From Condylostoma magnum (taxonomy: Eukaryota > Ciliophora > Heterotrichea > Heterotrichida > Condylostomatidae), in the NCBI GenBank assembly GCA_920105805.1, contig CAKKTI010000049.1:1-64000 (forward strand): a stretch of DNA of 64,000 nt, in the 5' to 3' direction. The first letter of the stretch is position 1. Each line of letters opens with the position of its first letter. Positions 1 through 12,875 of this stretch are shown piece after piece. The position numbers were made by a program, and so were the translations under genes. The notes beneath the pieces were generated by a model. That model was not told the origin of the DNA. It made no database searches and saw only the letters and a list, made by a program, of their open reading frames with translations.

Positions 1-1864
1 TGAATGCAATGAGCCATTAATACTTGAAGATGATCGTTGCCAATGTGCACCAGGGTATTACTTTGATTATACTGAACTAAAATGTAAACTGTGTCCCGAG
101 TACTGTGAAATTTGTGAGAATAATGGATAAGTAATATGCCTTAAATGCTTCATTCCTTTTTTCCTTATTGAGAATATATGCAAAGAATGTGAATACTTTG
201 AAGGATACAGCGGTAATTTTATAGTTCCTCAAGAAAAGATACTGTAAAATCATCTAGAACTGATAGATTAAAACTGTAGTGAGTACTGTGGAGATAGTAT
301 AAATTTAGGCTCATAAGAATGTGATGATGGCAACTTGATTAATGGAGATGGCTGTGATTAAAATTGTAAGATAGAAGAAGAATGAACATGTGAGCTATTA
401 TTATGTAAACCATAAAACGGTGCAAAACTTCTAATAGAGTTTTTTAATCATGTGGATAATAAGTATGAATTTTCCTTATCATTTGATTAATTGGTGAACT
501 TAGATTACCTTTTAGATGATCTTGAAATAAATTTCAGCTTTTATACGACTTTTAAAGTAAGTACTAAGGATATATATGAGCATTTTACTGATAGTGCTTT
601 TATAATAGTAGAAATAGATAATAGCTCAAGTACTGATCCCTGAATACAGTTTAATCTTTTAAAAGATAACAGGATATTGAATGAATCCAATATATAAACA
701 TAAGTAGTTGAAGAAAGAATTGAAATTCCTAGTTATGAGTCAGCTATGAGTTCTAGCATTAATACACTTGGAGATATATTACAATATCTTATTTATATTC
801 TCCTTGCAATTTAATATATATTGAGCAATATTTCCTCAAATATTAGCATGGGTATACTTTTTAGATCACTTGAATTAAAATAGACAATCAACTTATTCCA
901 GTATCTCCAATATGAGAAAACAGAAGAGTTAAAATCCATGTACGACAAATTAGGCTTTACTAATTTCAAAAATGTCCCAAATGCTTTTGAATTGTTTGTT
1001 GATTAAGAAGCCTAAGATAGAATAGCCATTAAATCTACTGAAATACACGGAGACTATATGAGTAATGCAGGATCAGTAATAACAATGATATCCATCATCT
1101 CTTTATCTGTGCTTGTGTTTAAATTTATATAAGTGATAATGAAAAAGGCAATACTTGAAAAAATAAAAGATGTATTGTTATATAAGGTACTATTTCAACA
1201 GCTAATAGAAGTATACTAATGACTATCTTTGAGCCTTTTATTACAATTTGATAATTTTATTCATTTATAGAAGATAAATTGAGCTTCATTGGGATTCTGG
1301 ACTACTACATTTATCTTCTCTATTTACTTCAATTTTACTTTGATACAAAATCTATCAAAAATTAAGTAATAACCATAACTATGCTAAAAGGAGCTAAAAG
1401 TCTTTGTTGATTAAGTAAAGATTAATTCTAGTCCTACTAAGTATTACATGGTTATTCAGAATATATTTAGGACTATTCTAGCTGTCATTATAGTATATTT
1501 CTAAAGTACTCCCTTTGTGTAATAATTGATCATATTTATTTTATGCTTTTCGGTAAAATATAAACAGTAATTTAGCTATTTCTGTATTTTTAAACCTTTC
1601 AAGTAGAAATCAAATATTGCCTTTATAATTGCATGGCTATTGGTTTCATTAGTTGTTATAATGCAATTATCTTTAACAATGGATGAATTAGAAGGAGAAT
1701 TTATCATTTAATTCAATAGACTAATTATTTACTTTATAGGAATTACCATAGGTTTAATTTCATTATAAACTGTCGGGTAACTTGTACTAGCAATTATAAT
1801 TAAGATAAAAGAGAAGATAAAGAAAAGAAATAAAAGTAAAGTTGACATACAACCAGCTAATTAG
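1..1864 (+). CDS. Cys-rich DUF4215-type multi-pass membrane protein (5' partial)
   Basis: The frame is already open at base 2 and continues with TAA/TAG read as Gln and TGA as Trp. It starts in a Cys-rich stretch (CQCAPGYY, CKLCPEYCEICE), followed by a DUF4215-like repeat (ECDDGNLINGDGCDQNC), a less conserved extracellular part, and then several hydrophobic segments from about base 1060 to 1800. The stretch KKAILEKIKDVLLYKVLF closely matches the same place in the large receptor at 6721-11280, so the two are paralogues. Role unknown; such proteins are probably surface receptors or channels. I end it at the TAG at 1862-1864, which matches the end of the paralogue. The frame stays open to TAA TAA at 2108-2113, so a longer C-terminus is possible. 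The N-terminus lies outside the window. Confidence 0.75.
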
Positions 1865-2135
1865 CTATTCATAAATTTTTCAAAGTGTGTTTTATATTAC
1901 ATGTTACTAAAATATAGTTTTAAATTTTACTAATTTTTTGTACATTAGATAATACAGTATCTTTTCTATATGATAAAAATGATTTACAAATCCTTAATGC
2001 ACTTAAAATAAGTCTCATTTTTAATATTTGCCCAACTATTACTAATCATTGCTATATTTCAGCACAATTAATATTTATAGACTCTTAACCCTATATCTTA
2101 TTCCGTATAATAAAACTAGTATTAAAATAACAAAA

Positions 2136-2882
2136 ATGGGCTGTGTATAATCTAAATCAATAATTCAATCCCAGCGCCCAGGACAACTACTTCTGAACAC
2201 AGGTATAAAGCAATACGATTAAATTTTCAGTAAATCTGAAAGATACATTAAAATAGTAGATGACTCCAAAACAGCAATGGATTTAGTAACAACAGATTTC
2301 GTGCGTAGTCTAGGAGCATCGAAACACTGAGAAATAGACGCAAATTTGACTAAAATGTGCAAAATGATGATAACAGTCCTAGCAACAGCTGGAAAGGGAG
2401 ACTTAGACTCAATAGAAGTTGAGTATTCAGACGAGCCTCCTTATATATCCTCAAATCTTAGCTCTTTACCAAGAAGTGTACGCAAAATGATGAAATTTTA
2501 TCAAGATTTTGTACAGGGAATGCAAGAAATCAAAGAAACTGTGTTTCCTATAATAGGTAGAACTAATCAACTATGCTAAGAAGTCAAAAATTTTAAATAA
2601 GAAGTTACTAGTAAGGCAGAGGAAATGAAGTTTAATATGTAGGATAAATTAACGGCTATTAAAAACACAAGTTATAATTGGAAGAGAGTGATGGACTGTC
2701 CTGTGAGGATAAAAAATATAATAATGGCTGTTGAAAATATTAGGTAATCTGTGCAAGAAGCTTATATAAAAATGATAAATCCGCCTGATTGTGAAAAGGT
2801 AGTTTCTAGGGCTATGCAAGCAAATGCAGAAGGAATAAAAAAACCAGCAGAAATTGTAGAGAAATTTTGGCCTGTTAGATGA
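2136..2882 (+). CDS. uncharacterised protein with MGC start (probable N-myristoylation)
   Basis: 248 residues starting MGCVQSKS, a classic N-myristoylation plus palmitoylation signal, so it is probably anchored on the cytoplasmic face of a membrane. The rest is mostly predicted helix, with a coiled-coil-like centre (QEIKETVFPIIGRTNQLC, then charged helices) and no domain I recognise. One internal TGA reads as Trp in GASKHWEID. The frame ends KFWPVR followed by TGA at 2880; a TAA follows at 2901, so the end could be seven residues longer. It converges on the ARM-repeat gene, whose stop is 7 bp away. Function unknown. Confidence 0.7.
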
Positions 2883-2889
2883 TTAATTA

Positions 2890-4347
2890 TTAAACAAAGT
2901 TAAAATGTATAGGAATTGCCATGCTCACGTTTTTATCTTGAACAATGTCGCAAAACTCGTTGATTATTTGAGATGCTTGCTCTGATATACGGGATATTTC
3001 ACTTGTGTATAGTTTTTCTATTGTTTCTTAACATCCTGAGCTTTAGAATTCAGTAGTTGAGTTGAGATCATTTTGCATTATTAGATCTTTTTAGTGTGTT
3101 AGGTATTAGTGTATTCCCTCTAGAGCATAAACAGCTGTTTATGGATCATTTTGGTTTAGTATGTTTGTCATGTGTGCTATAAAGTTTTTCTGTTGTAAAT
3201 ATCTGACTACATTTGGCTGTTTATGCATTGCAAGGTTACTAAGTATTAAAACTATTCATGATTTTAGTTCAATCTAGGGGAAATTGAGTAAATGTTGAAG
3301 ATTTTGTATAATGTCTAGTTCTATTAACATATTTACAGCGTTTTCATGACCTGAAGCTACATATGATATATACGAAGCAGCTTCAACCTATATTTTAAAC
3401 TTACTTCCTCTTATAGCCTTTATAGCATCTTTAATAATACTTGAGTCTGTTATTTAATCAATGTTTTCATCACTTATGTAAGAGTAAGCAGAAATAACTT
3501 CCCAACTATTCAATTGCATTTAAAAAACGTCTCTTTGATTTAAAGCATGTTAAATTATACTAGTATCGTTGATTTAAGTACTGTAAATATGTCCGTTTTC
3601 ACTTGAAAGAATGAAAGACGATATTTAGAGTAGGTTTTATAAGTTTTCCCTTTATAGGTGGGCCATGTTAGCAACTTTTTTAATGAATTAAATCGTAAGA
3701 ATTATAAATTGATGGGATTTTATTAACTCCTTTTACATCAAAGCACTTTTTATAAAAAAGCATATAATATCAATATGACTATCTTGCATATTAGACAGTG
3801 GCATTATTCTATCTAGCACAGTTTATAATTCTATAAATCCTTAAAATTTAGCTTGTATGTTACAATCACCCATAAAATTAGTTATACACCAAAGTGATTT
3901 TAGTACAATTTTTAAATTCTGATGATTTAGTAGTTATTACAGCTTAGCTTCTATGCCAAACTCATAAAAATGGCAATGATCCCCAGCAGCAGATAAGCTT
4001 ATAGCCATATCAATACCGCTTAAAATCTTTACTTAATCATCAGACGAAATCAATCCAAAAACATTTCTTATAAAGTTACACTGATTATTTTCCCATTACA
4101 CAAGACCTTTAATCCAAATTCATCCAAAATACAGCAATTTCATAATTTTCTTTATAAATTTTCCATCGAGTTAAATAAACTATACTTAAGTACACTATAA
4201 GAACAATCATTTCAACCTAGATATACTATCCTACAAATTAAGCAATTATGGATAATTCTCTATAATTTCTTAGTCAAATATACTGAAATTTTTTTCAAGA
4301 TAATCATTAGGAATCCCTAAACACCGCGCTTTCTCGAAATTCTCCAT
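2890..4347 (-). CDS. ARM-repeat protein, importin-alpha-like
   Basis: 485 residues in one frame from MENFEKARCLG. Tandem armadillo-type helices are visible (LKIVLKSLWCITNFMGD, IQVEAASYISYVASGHEN, ELKSWIVLILSNLAMHKQ), the pattern of importin-alpha and related ARM proteins. No clear N-terminal importin-beta-binding basic region is seen, so a transport role is not assured; a scaffold is equally possible. Trp in WIVLIL and in FGWIWIKG is coded by TGA. The end is a TAA TAA pair at 2887-2892. If TAA were only Gln the frame would run about 100 codons antisense into the neighbour, so this pair is good evidence that TAA terminates here. A 116-bp gap separates it from the upstream coiled-coil gene on the same strand. 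Confidence 0.8.
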
Positions 4348-4463
4348 TCTTTTACTCCTCCTTATCTAAACATAATAAGTATCAACCTTTCTAATCTTTT
4401 ACTACTAAAACTGATGCTGAAAAAAGTTCTAATTTCTTTTCATAAATCTATCGTTAGCCTATA

Positions 4464-6299
4464 TCATTTAAATTATATGAATTTTAACTAATATATAGGA
4501 AGAATTTCTTCTTTTGAATAAGGAGACCTATGACTTGCTCTTTCCCAGGACTTCTACAGCATCTGTCCCATAACATCTAACAATTCTCCTCTTTTATAAA
4601 CTTTGTTTCTGTATCTCAGAGGGGTGGGCTTATAAGACAAGCAGGCTAGCTTGAATGCTTACTTTACCATTGGATTCCCAGTACAACTTAAGCAATCTTT
4701 GCTTAGTGCCACCGGGTTTCTGTGTATGCTGGGCAGTGAGGACTAAGGGTTTTCTTTCAGTCCTGTTAATTACAGTGATCTTTTGTCTTCCTCGTCTTGT
4801 GACAGTAAAGCGTGGGATATTAAGCTGAACTCTACTAGAACTGCTATAAGTTCGGATAAGGTGTATAATTCTTGGCTGAATTTCTGTTGCTGGGATGCTT
4901 AGACCTCGTTTTCTAATTTCTCGAATCGTTCTAGGATGTCCTGGGTCACATTGCTTTGGTTGTCTTAAACCTTGTCCATTTAGTCCTGTACCATCTGCAC
5001 TAAAATCTTGTTTTCGTCTTCTGATTGTTTGAATGAAGTTTTTAGGTTTTATAGTTGCTGCTGTATTGTGGTGTCAATATTCGACTTAAATTTTAGCAGT
5101 TCTGAGATTTTTGCCTTCATTTCCTCAGCCTCCTCCTTACTTAATCCAATTTAGTACTCTTGTTAATCCTGTTGATTGAAATTAGGGATCATGTTTAAAA
5201 TTTCATCTTGTTATTCCTCATTCTCCTCCTTTTATTCCTCGTTTTCATCATAATCTGCCTTGTCTATTTATTTCTAGTAGAAGTTTTTCTTAAGATCCAA
5301 TAAAAACTCATTTTTCCTAGTATCTGCTTCCCTCCCAGCTTCAATTGCTCTTTTTACCACATCCTCCATTGATATATCAGTTTTAATCTAAGTAACATTG
5401 CCTTGTAGCTGCTTGATTCTCTCAACCTCGTATTGAATAAACCTGTGCAGTTGTGGTACATCTAAGGCTAAGTGGGCTATGGTAGAAACTTGGTTATACG
5501 TTTCAATAGGTACATAAACATCAAGGTATCTTTTCACTTCTTTTATTTCGCTAGAAATACCAGAATGTGCTGTTCATAACTCCTAGACTTTATTTTAACT
5601 GTTATCTCTAGCTTGTTTCAAATCATCTAAACTAGCCTTTTCATTTTCTAGTTTTAAAATCTGTGTTTGTATTTCTCTCTATACTTTCTGAATTTCTTCA
5701 ATCACTGAGTCAATTGTGGAAATTTTAGAGTTTATGTCAATTATTTTTTTCTTATTTTCCCCTATGTTATACGAATTGTCCTGTATTAATCTATTCAGCC
5801 TTTAATCTTAGCTTTCGATTCTTCCTGTTAACTCCTGGATCCTTTCAACTATTACATCTTTATTCTTCTATAATGTTTCTGAAAAACTAGAAGTTTCCCC
5901 TTATAGTAGCTTGATTCTTTAGTCTAATTGCTCTTCATACAGTTTTTATTAGTCCACTTGGCTTTGTATATACTGTTATTAGTTAGTAAATTTCTCAAAT
6001 GTACCGTCTACTAAAACATCCCTTGATTTCCTATCTGCTCTTATTTCTAAGATCTCGTCCATAAGTTGTTTCTTAAGTGTTTCACTTTGTTTTCCTATTC
6101 CTAGCATCAGTTAAATCTCTTTTAAACGTTTTTTGTATTTATTAAAATTATGGGTTAGATTATCAGTTTTCTCTCTTTCTTCTTAGACCCGTCGAATTGT
6201 AGGCTCTAGAAGTTCTGCTACTACATGACGCATTCTTGTTTCAAATTCAAACCAATCTAACTCGGGAATTCTAGGGTCATCTTCGTCACTGCTAGACAT
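4464..6299 (-). CDS. long coiled-coil protein
   Basis: 611 residues beginning MSSSDEDDPRIPELDWFEFE. Most of the protein is charged heptad-like helix (e.g. KLYEEQLDQRIKLLQ, ELTGRIESQDQRLNRLIQ), very rich in Gln, Glu and Lys, with an acidic patch near residue 390. A compact C-terminal end (DCLSCTGNPMVKQAFKLA) follows. A cytoskeletal or basal-body structural role is plausible for such a protein in a ciliate, but nothing specific is recognised. TAG, TAA and TGA lie within 21 bases at the end, so the precise stop is uncertain; I use the TGA at 4464. Confidence 0.75.
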
Positions 6300-6720
6300 T
6301 ATTATAATAAGTTGGAGGTTATTGTAGTTTAAACTAAGATTTGTATAGGAATTTTAGGGCTTATTATGTTAATATTTAAGTATTGAGGATATTTGCTTTA
6401 TTAATACTTAAAGATATTTATTACTGTATTTACCAGCAATCAAAATATATTTTGCTTTAAAGTTTTCCGTTGGGATTTTATTCTTTGTACGATTTATCAT
6501 AATTTACTTATATAATTATTAAATATCTTTAATAGATGCAATTAATATTATATATCACTCTCTAAAATTGAGATTATAAAATATGACATATTGAAAGTTA
6601 AAATTGTGCATTAATTAAATCAGCTTATGATAGTTATAAAATATTATAGATTAATATAAAGCCATTTATAAAAGAATAATAGAGTAAAACTTATAATAAA
6701 GTCACTGAAATAAAATTGTT
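6300..6720. other. AT-rich intergenic spacer
   Basis: About 420 bases between the 5' end of the coiled-coil gene and the 3' end of the LamG receptor gene, both on the minus strand. Strongly AT-rich, with many TTAAT/ATTAA runs. No coding pattern, RNA gene or clear repeat seen; it should hold the promoter of the coiled-coil gene. Confidence 0.5.
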
Positions 6721-9700
6721 CTAATTATAAACCATGGTATTATTTGATGTTTGCACTTCCTTTTGTGGATTTTCTAGTTAAACATCTTGCTTTTTCTTTA
6801 ATATATCTTTTACCCTTTGAACCAAAGTTTTTGCTAGTACAAAGTAAAAGACTAGCATTAAAATGATTAAGAATACCAAATTTAAATATAAGACGGTTTT
6901 ACTTAAATCTTATCCTATATTTTAATCAATATCAAAGCTAGTCAACATTGAACATATGAATATGCTGATTGTCAGCAGAACCTCTTAACCTATCTATAAA
7001 TAATTACCATAAATATTTGATTTAAAGGGTTTTAGCCTTATTACAACTATCGTAAACTGAATAAAACTTACATATCCACACATCACCAAAAGTAGTATTG
7101 ATTGAATTTATATTGAGTTCTAAAAACATATAACAATTACACCTAATATAGTTTTCCTTAAAACTTTCATAAATCCATAGTTTAATTTATTTCTACTTCT
7201 ATAATCATATTACTCATACAGAACTCCATACTTCTGTAGATGATCTTAAGACTCTAAAATAGTATAAGGCTGTATCATAACCCTGTAATGATAAACTATC
7301 ATAATAAGCATGTATAAACTTACTAGGGCTATGATCAGTATTCAGTTCAAAATGTTTATTGGATCATGAATTCTAATGTCATTCAATTGTATAAAAGTTC
7401 CTAAAACTATTCCCATAAAAGACTACTCACTAAATTTGAATAATAGTTTATATATAAGAATATCCCTAATCTTCTCAAAAACAGCTTTTCTCACAAGTTT
7501 AATCAACAATGTAAAAACTCCAATTAAGGTTAAAACTACTAAAAAGACTAATAAAACAGATCCGCAATGCAGTAAAAAGTCATAATCAACATCCTGATTA
7601 TTAGTCTACTCTAGATCTCCACTAAAACGATCATAATTTATAGGATATTCAAATAGATTAGGAATAAATGTTCCATTGCTGAATTACCATGAAATGAAAA
7701 ACCCTCTTAATTCATAAGTAATATTTGATCCAATATACCGTAAAGCTGATAAAATTTACATGTACTCTACAGTCCTTCATAGAAAAGAGTCATCAATTTC
7801 ATTTCCACAACATTTACTTGAAAGGTAACTAAGACCTAATCCTATTCCAACTGTATACTAAACCGCATAGGATATAGTTTCTACAGTTTATGATTCAAGA
7901 GAAGTATACTAGTCCATTACTCTACCATTAAGCTATTAGGGAACTACAGTATATTCTGCAAAATCTTTGAATTTATCACTTAAATCAAAAGTAAATTAAG
8001 AGTACTTTTGAATAGATGAAGTCGGTTCTATTATTACTACTATTGTAGTATTATCCGAGTCTTCATATTCTAAAATGTAATCAAATACACCTCTTTAATC
8101 ATGGGTAATTTACACTTCATTTTTAAGCTAATCTTCTATAATATCTACCTTCTGGTTAAAATTGATATGAAAGTAATACTCCTTGTTTTCTAAGCCAACA
8201 TACTCCACCTCTGCTTCAAATTTCCCTCGATAACAATGATTATCCTTACATTTAAACCCTGGCTCTACTTAGCAATAATAATCACATCCATCCCCTGATA
8301 CTCGATTCCCATCATCACATTATTAATCTCCGAGTGATACACCATCTCCACAGATCTATTCACATTATTAGTCTAGTAATAATATAATGTCCTCTCCAAA
8401 ATCTTCTAATTTTTAAGTATAATCAAACCCGAAGCCTTGAATATTCTGACAATTATAGCATAAGCCGTTGATATTAACATACTCTCTCTCGCACTGAATA
8501 CAGCCATTTATATCACAAGTCTAACAGTTTTCTCCGCATTTTGTGCATATATTGTTATCATTAGTGTAATAGCCTTACTAGCAGATGCATTATTAATCTA
8601 TTAACTAGTAAGGCTCTATACATTTTAGACAGAATACGTTGTAATCTTCACATAAAGGATGCATATTAGAATACATTACATTAGTTAAGTCATTTGAATT
8701 CACCACGTTTTGGAAGATATCTGGCTGTGTTATTTAAGCAGTTACTTATTTAGGTTAGGTTAATTAAGTTTCCTATACAATATGGATTTGAATAGTTTAA
8801 AGAGGGCTTTAAGCTTCAACCTCATATTAGAATGAACCAAAATCTTGTATTGTTATTGCTAAGTCATCTTTTGAAATTTCTCTAGAAAGCTAGAAAATTT
8901 GAGGGAAAACGATTTAAAAGTTATAGTATCCTTGCTTCACTCCAATATACTTTAAAGTAGGCTCATCAACTTCAATTGTACATACAGAAGCATTATACAT
9001 ATCTCCAGCTGTGCATTAGGCCTCTTATTCTATAATGCACTCTCTCGAGCAGCCGTCATTACTATAGGTATTCCCGTCATCACATTATTAACTACCTAAA
9101 TTGATCCCATCTCCACAATACTCCTAACACTGCTAATTTAACTAATCTATTACATCTTATTAAACTGAATCAATAGTAAATATAAAATCTTATCCAAATC
9201 CTTAATAATCTCTGCAATCAATACATTTCCCTTAGTATAAGAAAGTAAATTGATCACATAGTAAGCATGTACCTTTATTGCAAACTATACAAGAACCGCA
9301 AGGTGTACATTATTAGACTATTGAGCCTGCATTGCAATCTGACTAGCATCCATTTTCATCAGTAGGCTTAATACAATCTAGCATTTCCTCAGCTTAGTTT
9401 AAAATAGTTTAAAGAGCAGGAAGATGCCTTTCAACATAAATTCTTCTTATAAATCCTTAGAAGTTTGAAGTAGTTTATAGTCTTCTTCTTAATGGATTAT
9501 AAAACGGATTATTCCCAAAGTATAATTAGCTGTCATATGGGATGTTTATAGGATTAGCAAGCTAAAATGTGCTATGGTTTTTATTTAGAACTATATTTAG
9601 ACTATTTAAATCAATTTTCAAAGCAAAATAAGTTCATGAGTACTTTTACTCGACTCTGATGGAATATAAGATAAGCTCTCCACATTAATCCCAGGTTTTA

Positions 9701-11280
9701 ACTTAGAACTGTATCTAAGAATCGTAAACATATACTAAAACTTCCAGCAGCAGTTAATTATTGCTTACTGATAAAAATATACCAGGCTATTCTACTAGTG
9801 TCCAAGCAGATATAGTAAAAGTTTTGCCTAATTCAGGATCACCAGTCTGCACATCCTTTATTCTCACACTTCCATCCTCGATTAAATAGTAACCCCTCTC
9901 TTCTAAGTCGAAAGCTTAGGAGTTAAGTACAGAGTATCTGTTCTGACTGGAAATATCTGCAAAATTTTAGAACTCTCCATATGCTTGTAACTCACACTCA
10001 TTATTAGCTAGGCTAAAATTCATTCCAATGGGGCAAAATAAGGAGCATACTTAATTTTTAGGAACAAATTTATAATTTTACTTACATTTATCACACAGAT
10101 AATGCCCGTCAGCACATTGTTGACAACTAAAGAGATTGGTAGTGTAGTCTGGGCAATTTTCACAAGCTTGAGAGGCAAAAAGTGGAGGAAATTTTTAAGT
10201 TTACTGAAGGTAGAAATCTTGGAACATAACGGGAATAGCTCCAAACTCAAGATAGAGATACTCCTCAGCTTAGTAAGACACATCATTATCTACTAAAAGC
10301 TGATCAAATACGTAAAATTAGTAAAAGTACTCCTCTATACTAATTTTCACCCAAATTCATTGATTCACATAGTAGCCGTCTATGAAGAAAGGAGTATAGT
10401 TGGATAGCTGTCGACGGTTATCTCAGCTTTATATAGAAATTCTCCCATCGGTTAATATTTAAAGTTGTAAGTAAGATTGGCTATTAGTGAAATCAATAAA
10501 AAGTAAAACAAAATCAGTATTGGCTTAAGTGACGTAAAACCAGAAAGTTATTGATCCGCCATAAGCACCAAAGCAGTTGCCATCTTGATCCATAGCTATC
10601 TTACAATCCTCTATTCATTTAAATTATATGCTATAGTCGTTCTACAGAGGGAGATCTAAAATTGACTGCGGGAGCATTGGAAGCTTATCCTTACTAAATT
10701 TTTTAATAAGGTCGTCTATGTACTTACTATCTGCAAATTATTCTATGTCCAGTTGTCCTCAGCACTAATTAGTAAGTACTTCTAAGTTGAACACAGCTCC
10801 CTGGTAATTTTAGTCAAAGCGAATTTCACTTACTCTATCAAAATGACCAGGAAAATCAATGAATTCTTGTGATCCATTCGTTTCAGGGAAATAAATATTT
10901 ACTGTTGTAGTTCCTGAGCAGTTGGTTATGGCAAAAAAGGCCAATCTATTTGTTGTTGATGATGGTGAGGGTGGTGGTGGGAAAGCAAGCCGTCTAACAG
11001 GTAGATTAACTGTAAAATTCCCAAAATCACTGATAATTTCCCCTATTTTGACACCAGAGAAGTTATAGAGCTCACAAAAGATGCCTGAGTAATTATCATC
11101 ATCGTAAGACCTAGCCCAGAAAGTAACTACATAATCAGAGGTTGAAACATGGGATCCTACATCAAAATTGAATGGAGCATCTGGGTAAGTGGCAGTCTAC
11201 GCAAATAGAAGATACTCCGGACTTTATAACATGTCAATGGTTTAGCTAACGCAGACCTCTAAAAAAATTAGAACTGACAT
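6721..11280 (-). CDS. large LamG / Cys-rich / DUF4215 multi-pass receptor
   Basis: 1519 residues in one unbroken frame from MSVLIFLEVCVSQ. The N-terminal two thirds look extracellular: LamG/jelly-roll-like beta-rich units near residues 20-180, 260-340 and 480-600, Cys-rich furin-like blocks (CENCPDYTTNLFSCQQCADG), and DUF4215 repeats (QQCDDGNTYSNDGCSREC and CDDGNRVSGDGC). The last 350 residues carry six or more hydrophobic segments with KAVFEKIRDILIYKLLF, shared with the truncated gene at the window start. Families of this build are expanded in ciliates; ligand and activity are unknown. The stop is TAG at 6721-6723, followed by further in-frame TAG/TAA codons. A short internal signal peptide-like start fits surface delivery. 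Confidence 0.85.
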
Positions 11281-11596
11281 TTTAGTATTTTAATGATTCA
11301 TTTGGAAAAGTTGGAATCTATTTATTAAGATTTTAAGGGGTCTAAATTGTTAGTTATGTAAATTTCATATTGAGCTATTTGAGGGATAGAATTATTGAGA
11401 TGATTGACATCATACTAAAGAATATAGACTGCTATTGATTTGGAAATATACAGCTAGAGATTGTTTCCATAACTTAGTAATTTGGCAATATACAGCAGAT
11501 TTAAATAAATATAAAGTCTAAAAATATAGGCAAAATAAGGCCATTTTAGTCTCTTAAAAGTTAATAAGGTAAAATTATAGAACTGAGATAAGGCTT
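11281..11596. promoter_or_regulatory. divergent intergenic region
   Basis: 316 bp between the start of the LamG receptor (minus) and the uncharacterised basic protein (plus). Longer than the other divergent spacers here. AT-rich; no motif recognised. Confidence 0.4.
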
Positions 11597-12700
11597 ATGA
11601 GGAAATTATTACCATTTGAATTTATGGATAAATTAAACTAGGAACATTTAATAACATAGGGACTTTATAATACTAATAATCCTAGTTTTGGAATAGAAAC
11701 AATAAATTATTAATTTTGCTCTGAGTCCAGATTAAAGAGAAAGCAAAATATCCAAGACTTATAATGCTAAGCATTTAAGAGTATGACAATAAATCTCACA
11801 GTAGTATAATGTATTAATCAATATCTTAACACAGCACTTTAAATTTTACCAGCAAATGTTTATATAAGGTAAAAATAAATGGAGCCAGGCATAAATTTAA
11901 GTAAGCTAATAAAATTATAAATTCTTAGGTTTTTCAGATCTGAATCTCGCTATCCTAATAAGTTTATAGAAGCATACATAGGTAGAATAGTATTTTTTGA
12001 TAGATCTAGACCATAATAGCCTGGAGTTATCGATAGGAATAATCACAAGTATAAATTTGATTCCAATATAACTAGGTTTTTATTCAGAAGTGAACTAAGG
12101 AAACTTTAAAACTTAGGAATTGAAACATCCCATTATGAAATATAAGAATGAAATTGTAATCCTTATAGATAACAACTTAACAAAACAAAAGATTAAACTA
12201 AAATTAGTTTGAAGTTGAATTAAGGTATTTTAGATATTTTATTGGATGTTGAGTGTTCAATTGGTATTAGATTCATTGCTTTCAGTAAAACTAAGTTCAG
12301 AAAAGCGAGAGAATAGCAAAGGGAGTTTATTATAAGGAATAAGGAAGTATGGAGAATAAAAGACTCTTAGGTGAAGTTTCAGTTGTCGCATGTTCAGTCA
12401 CCTAAGGAGAACTCGAATTATTACAAAATTATAATAAAAAATCAGTAGATATTAGAACTTTAATAATTAGAGGATCGGGAAGCTATGGCATAATTAAATA
12501 ATCAATATTTATCTACACTAATAGAAGTTGCAATGAAGTAAGGCAGGAGCTCGTAACTCAAAAGTGGGAAAGGCAAAAGAGGGAAAAAAATGCATTTTAA
12601 TAATGAGGATCGTAGAGAAGCCCCAGTAATGAAATAGAAAGGACAAAAATATAAAACTTCAGATTGGGATGATTTTTAATAGTTAGTATTTTTGAATTAA
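11597..12700 (+). CDS. uncharacterised basic protein
   Basis: 367 residues from MRKLLPFEFMDKLNQEH to VFLN, then TAA at 12698. It has no signal peptide or membrane segment, is rich in Arg, Lys and Gln, and has a strongly basic, probably disordered tail (SGKGKRGKKMHF). TAA/TAG codons are frequent and fit Gln. An internal Met at 11879 (MEPGINLSKL) is an alternative start. No family recognised. A nucleic-acid-binding role would suit the charge but is only a guess. Confidence 0.55.
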
Positions 12701-12875
12701 ATAAAACACTTCATAATAGTATATAAAATTAGCATATTACCAGCTAATATTGATTAATTCCTGAAATTTTAGATAAAACTTTAAGATAAAGTTATATTTA
12801 TATAGCAACAAAAGCACCAGTTGCATTTAAGTACAAAATGTATATTGATAACAAAAAAATTATATACCAAAATCA

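Noticed and set aside
1865-2135. Extension of the first receptor to TAA TAA at 2108
   Set aside because: The frame is open, but the paralogue ends at the equivalent of the TAG at 1862 and the extension looks less protein-like; kept only as an alternative.
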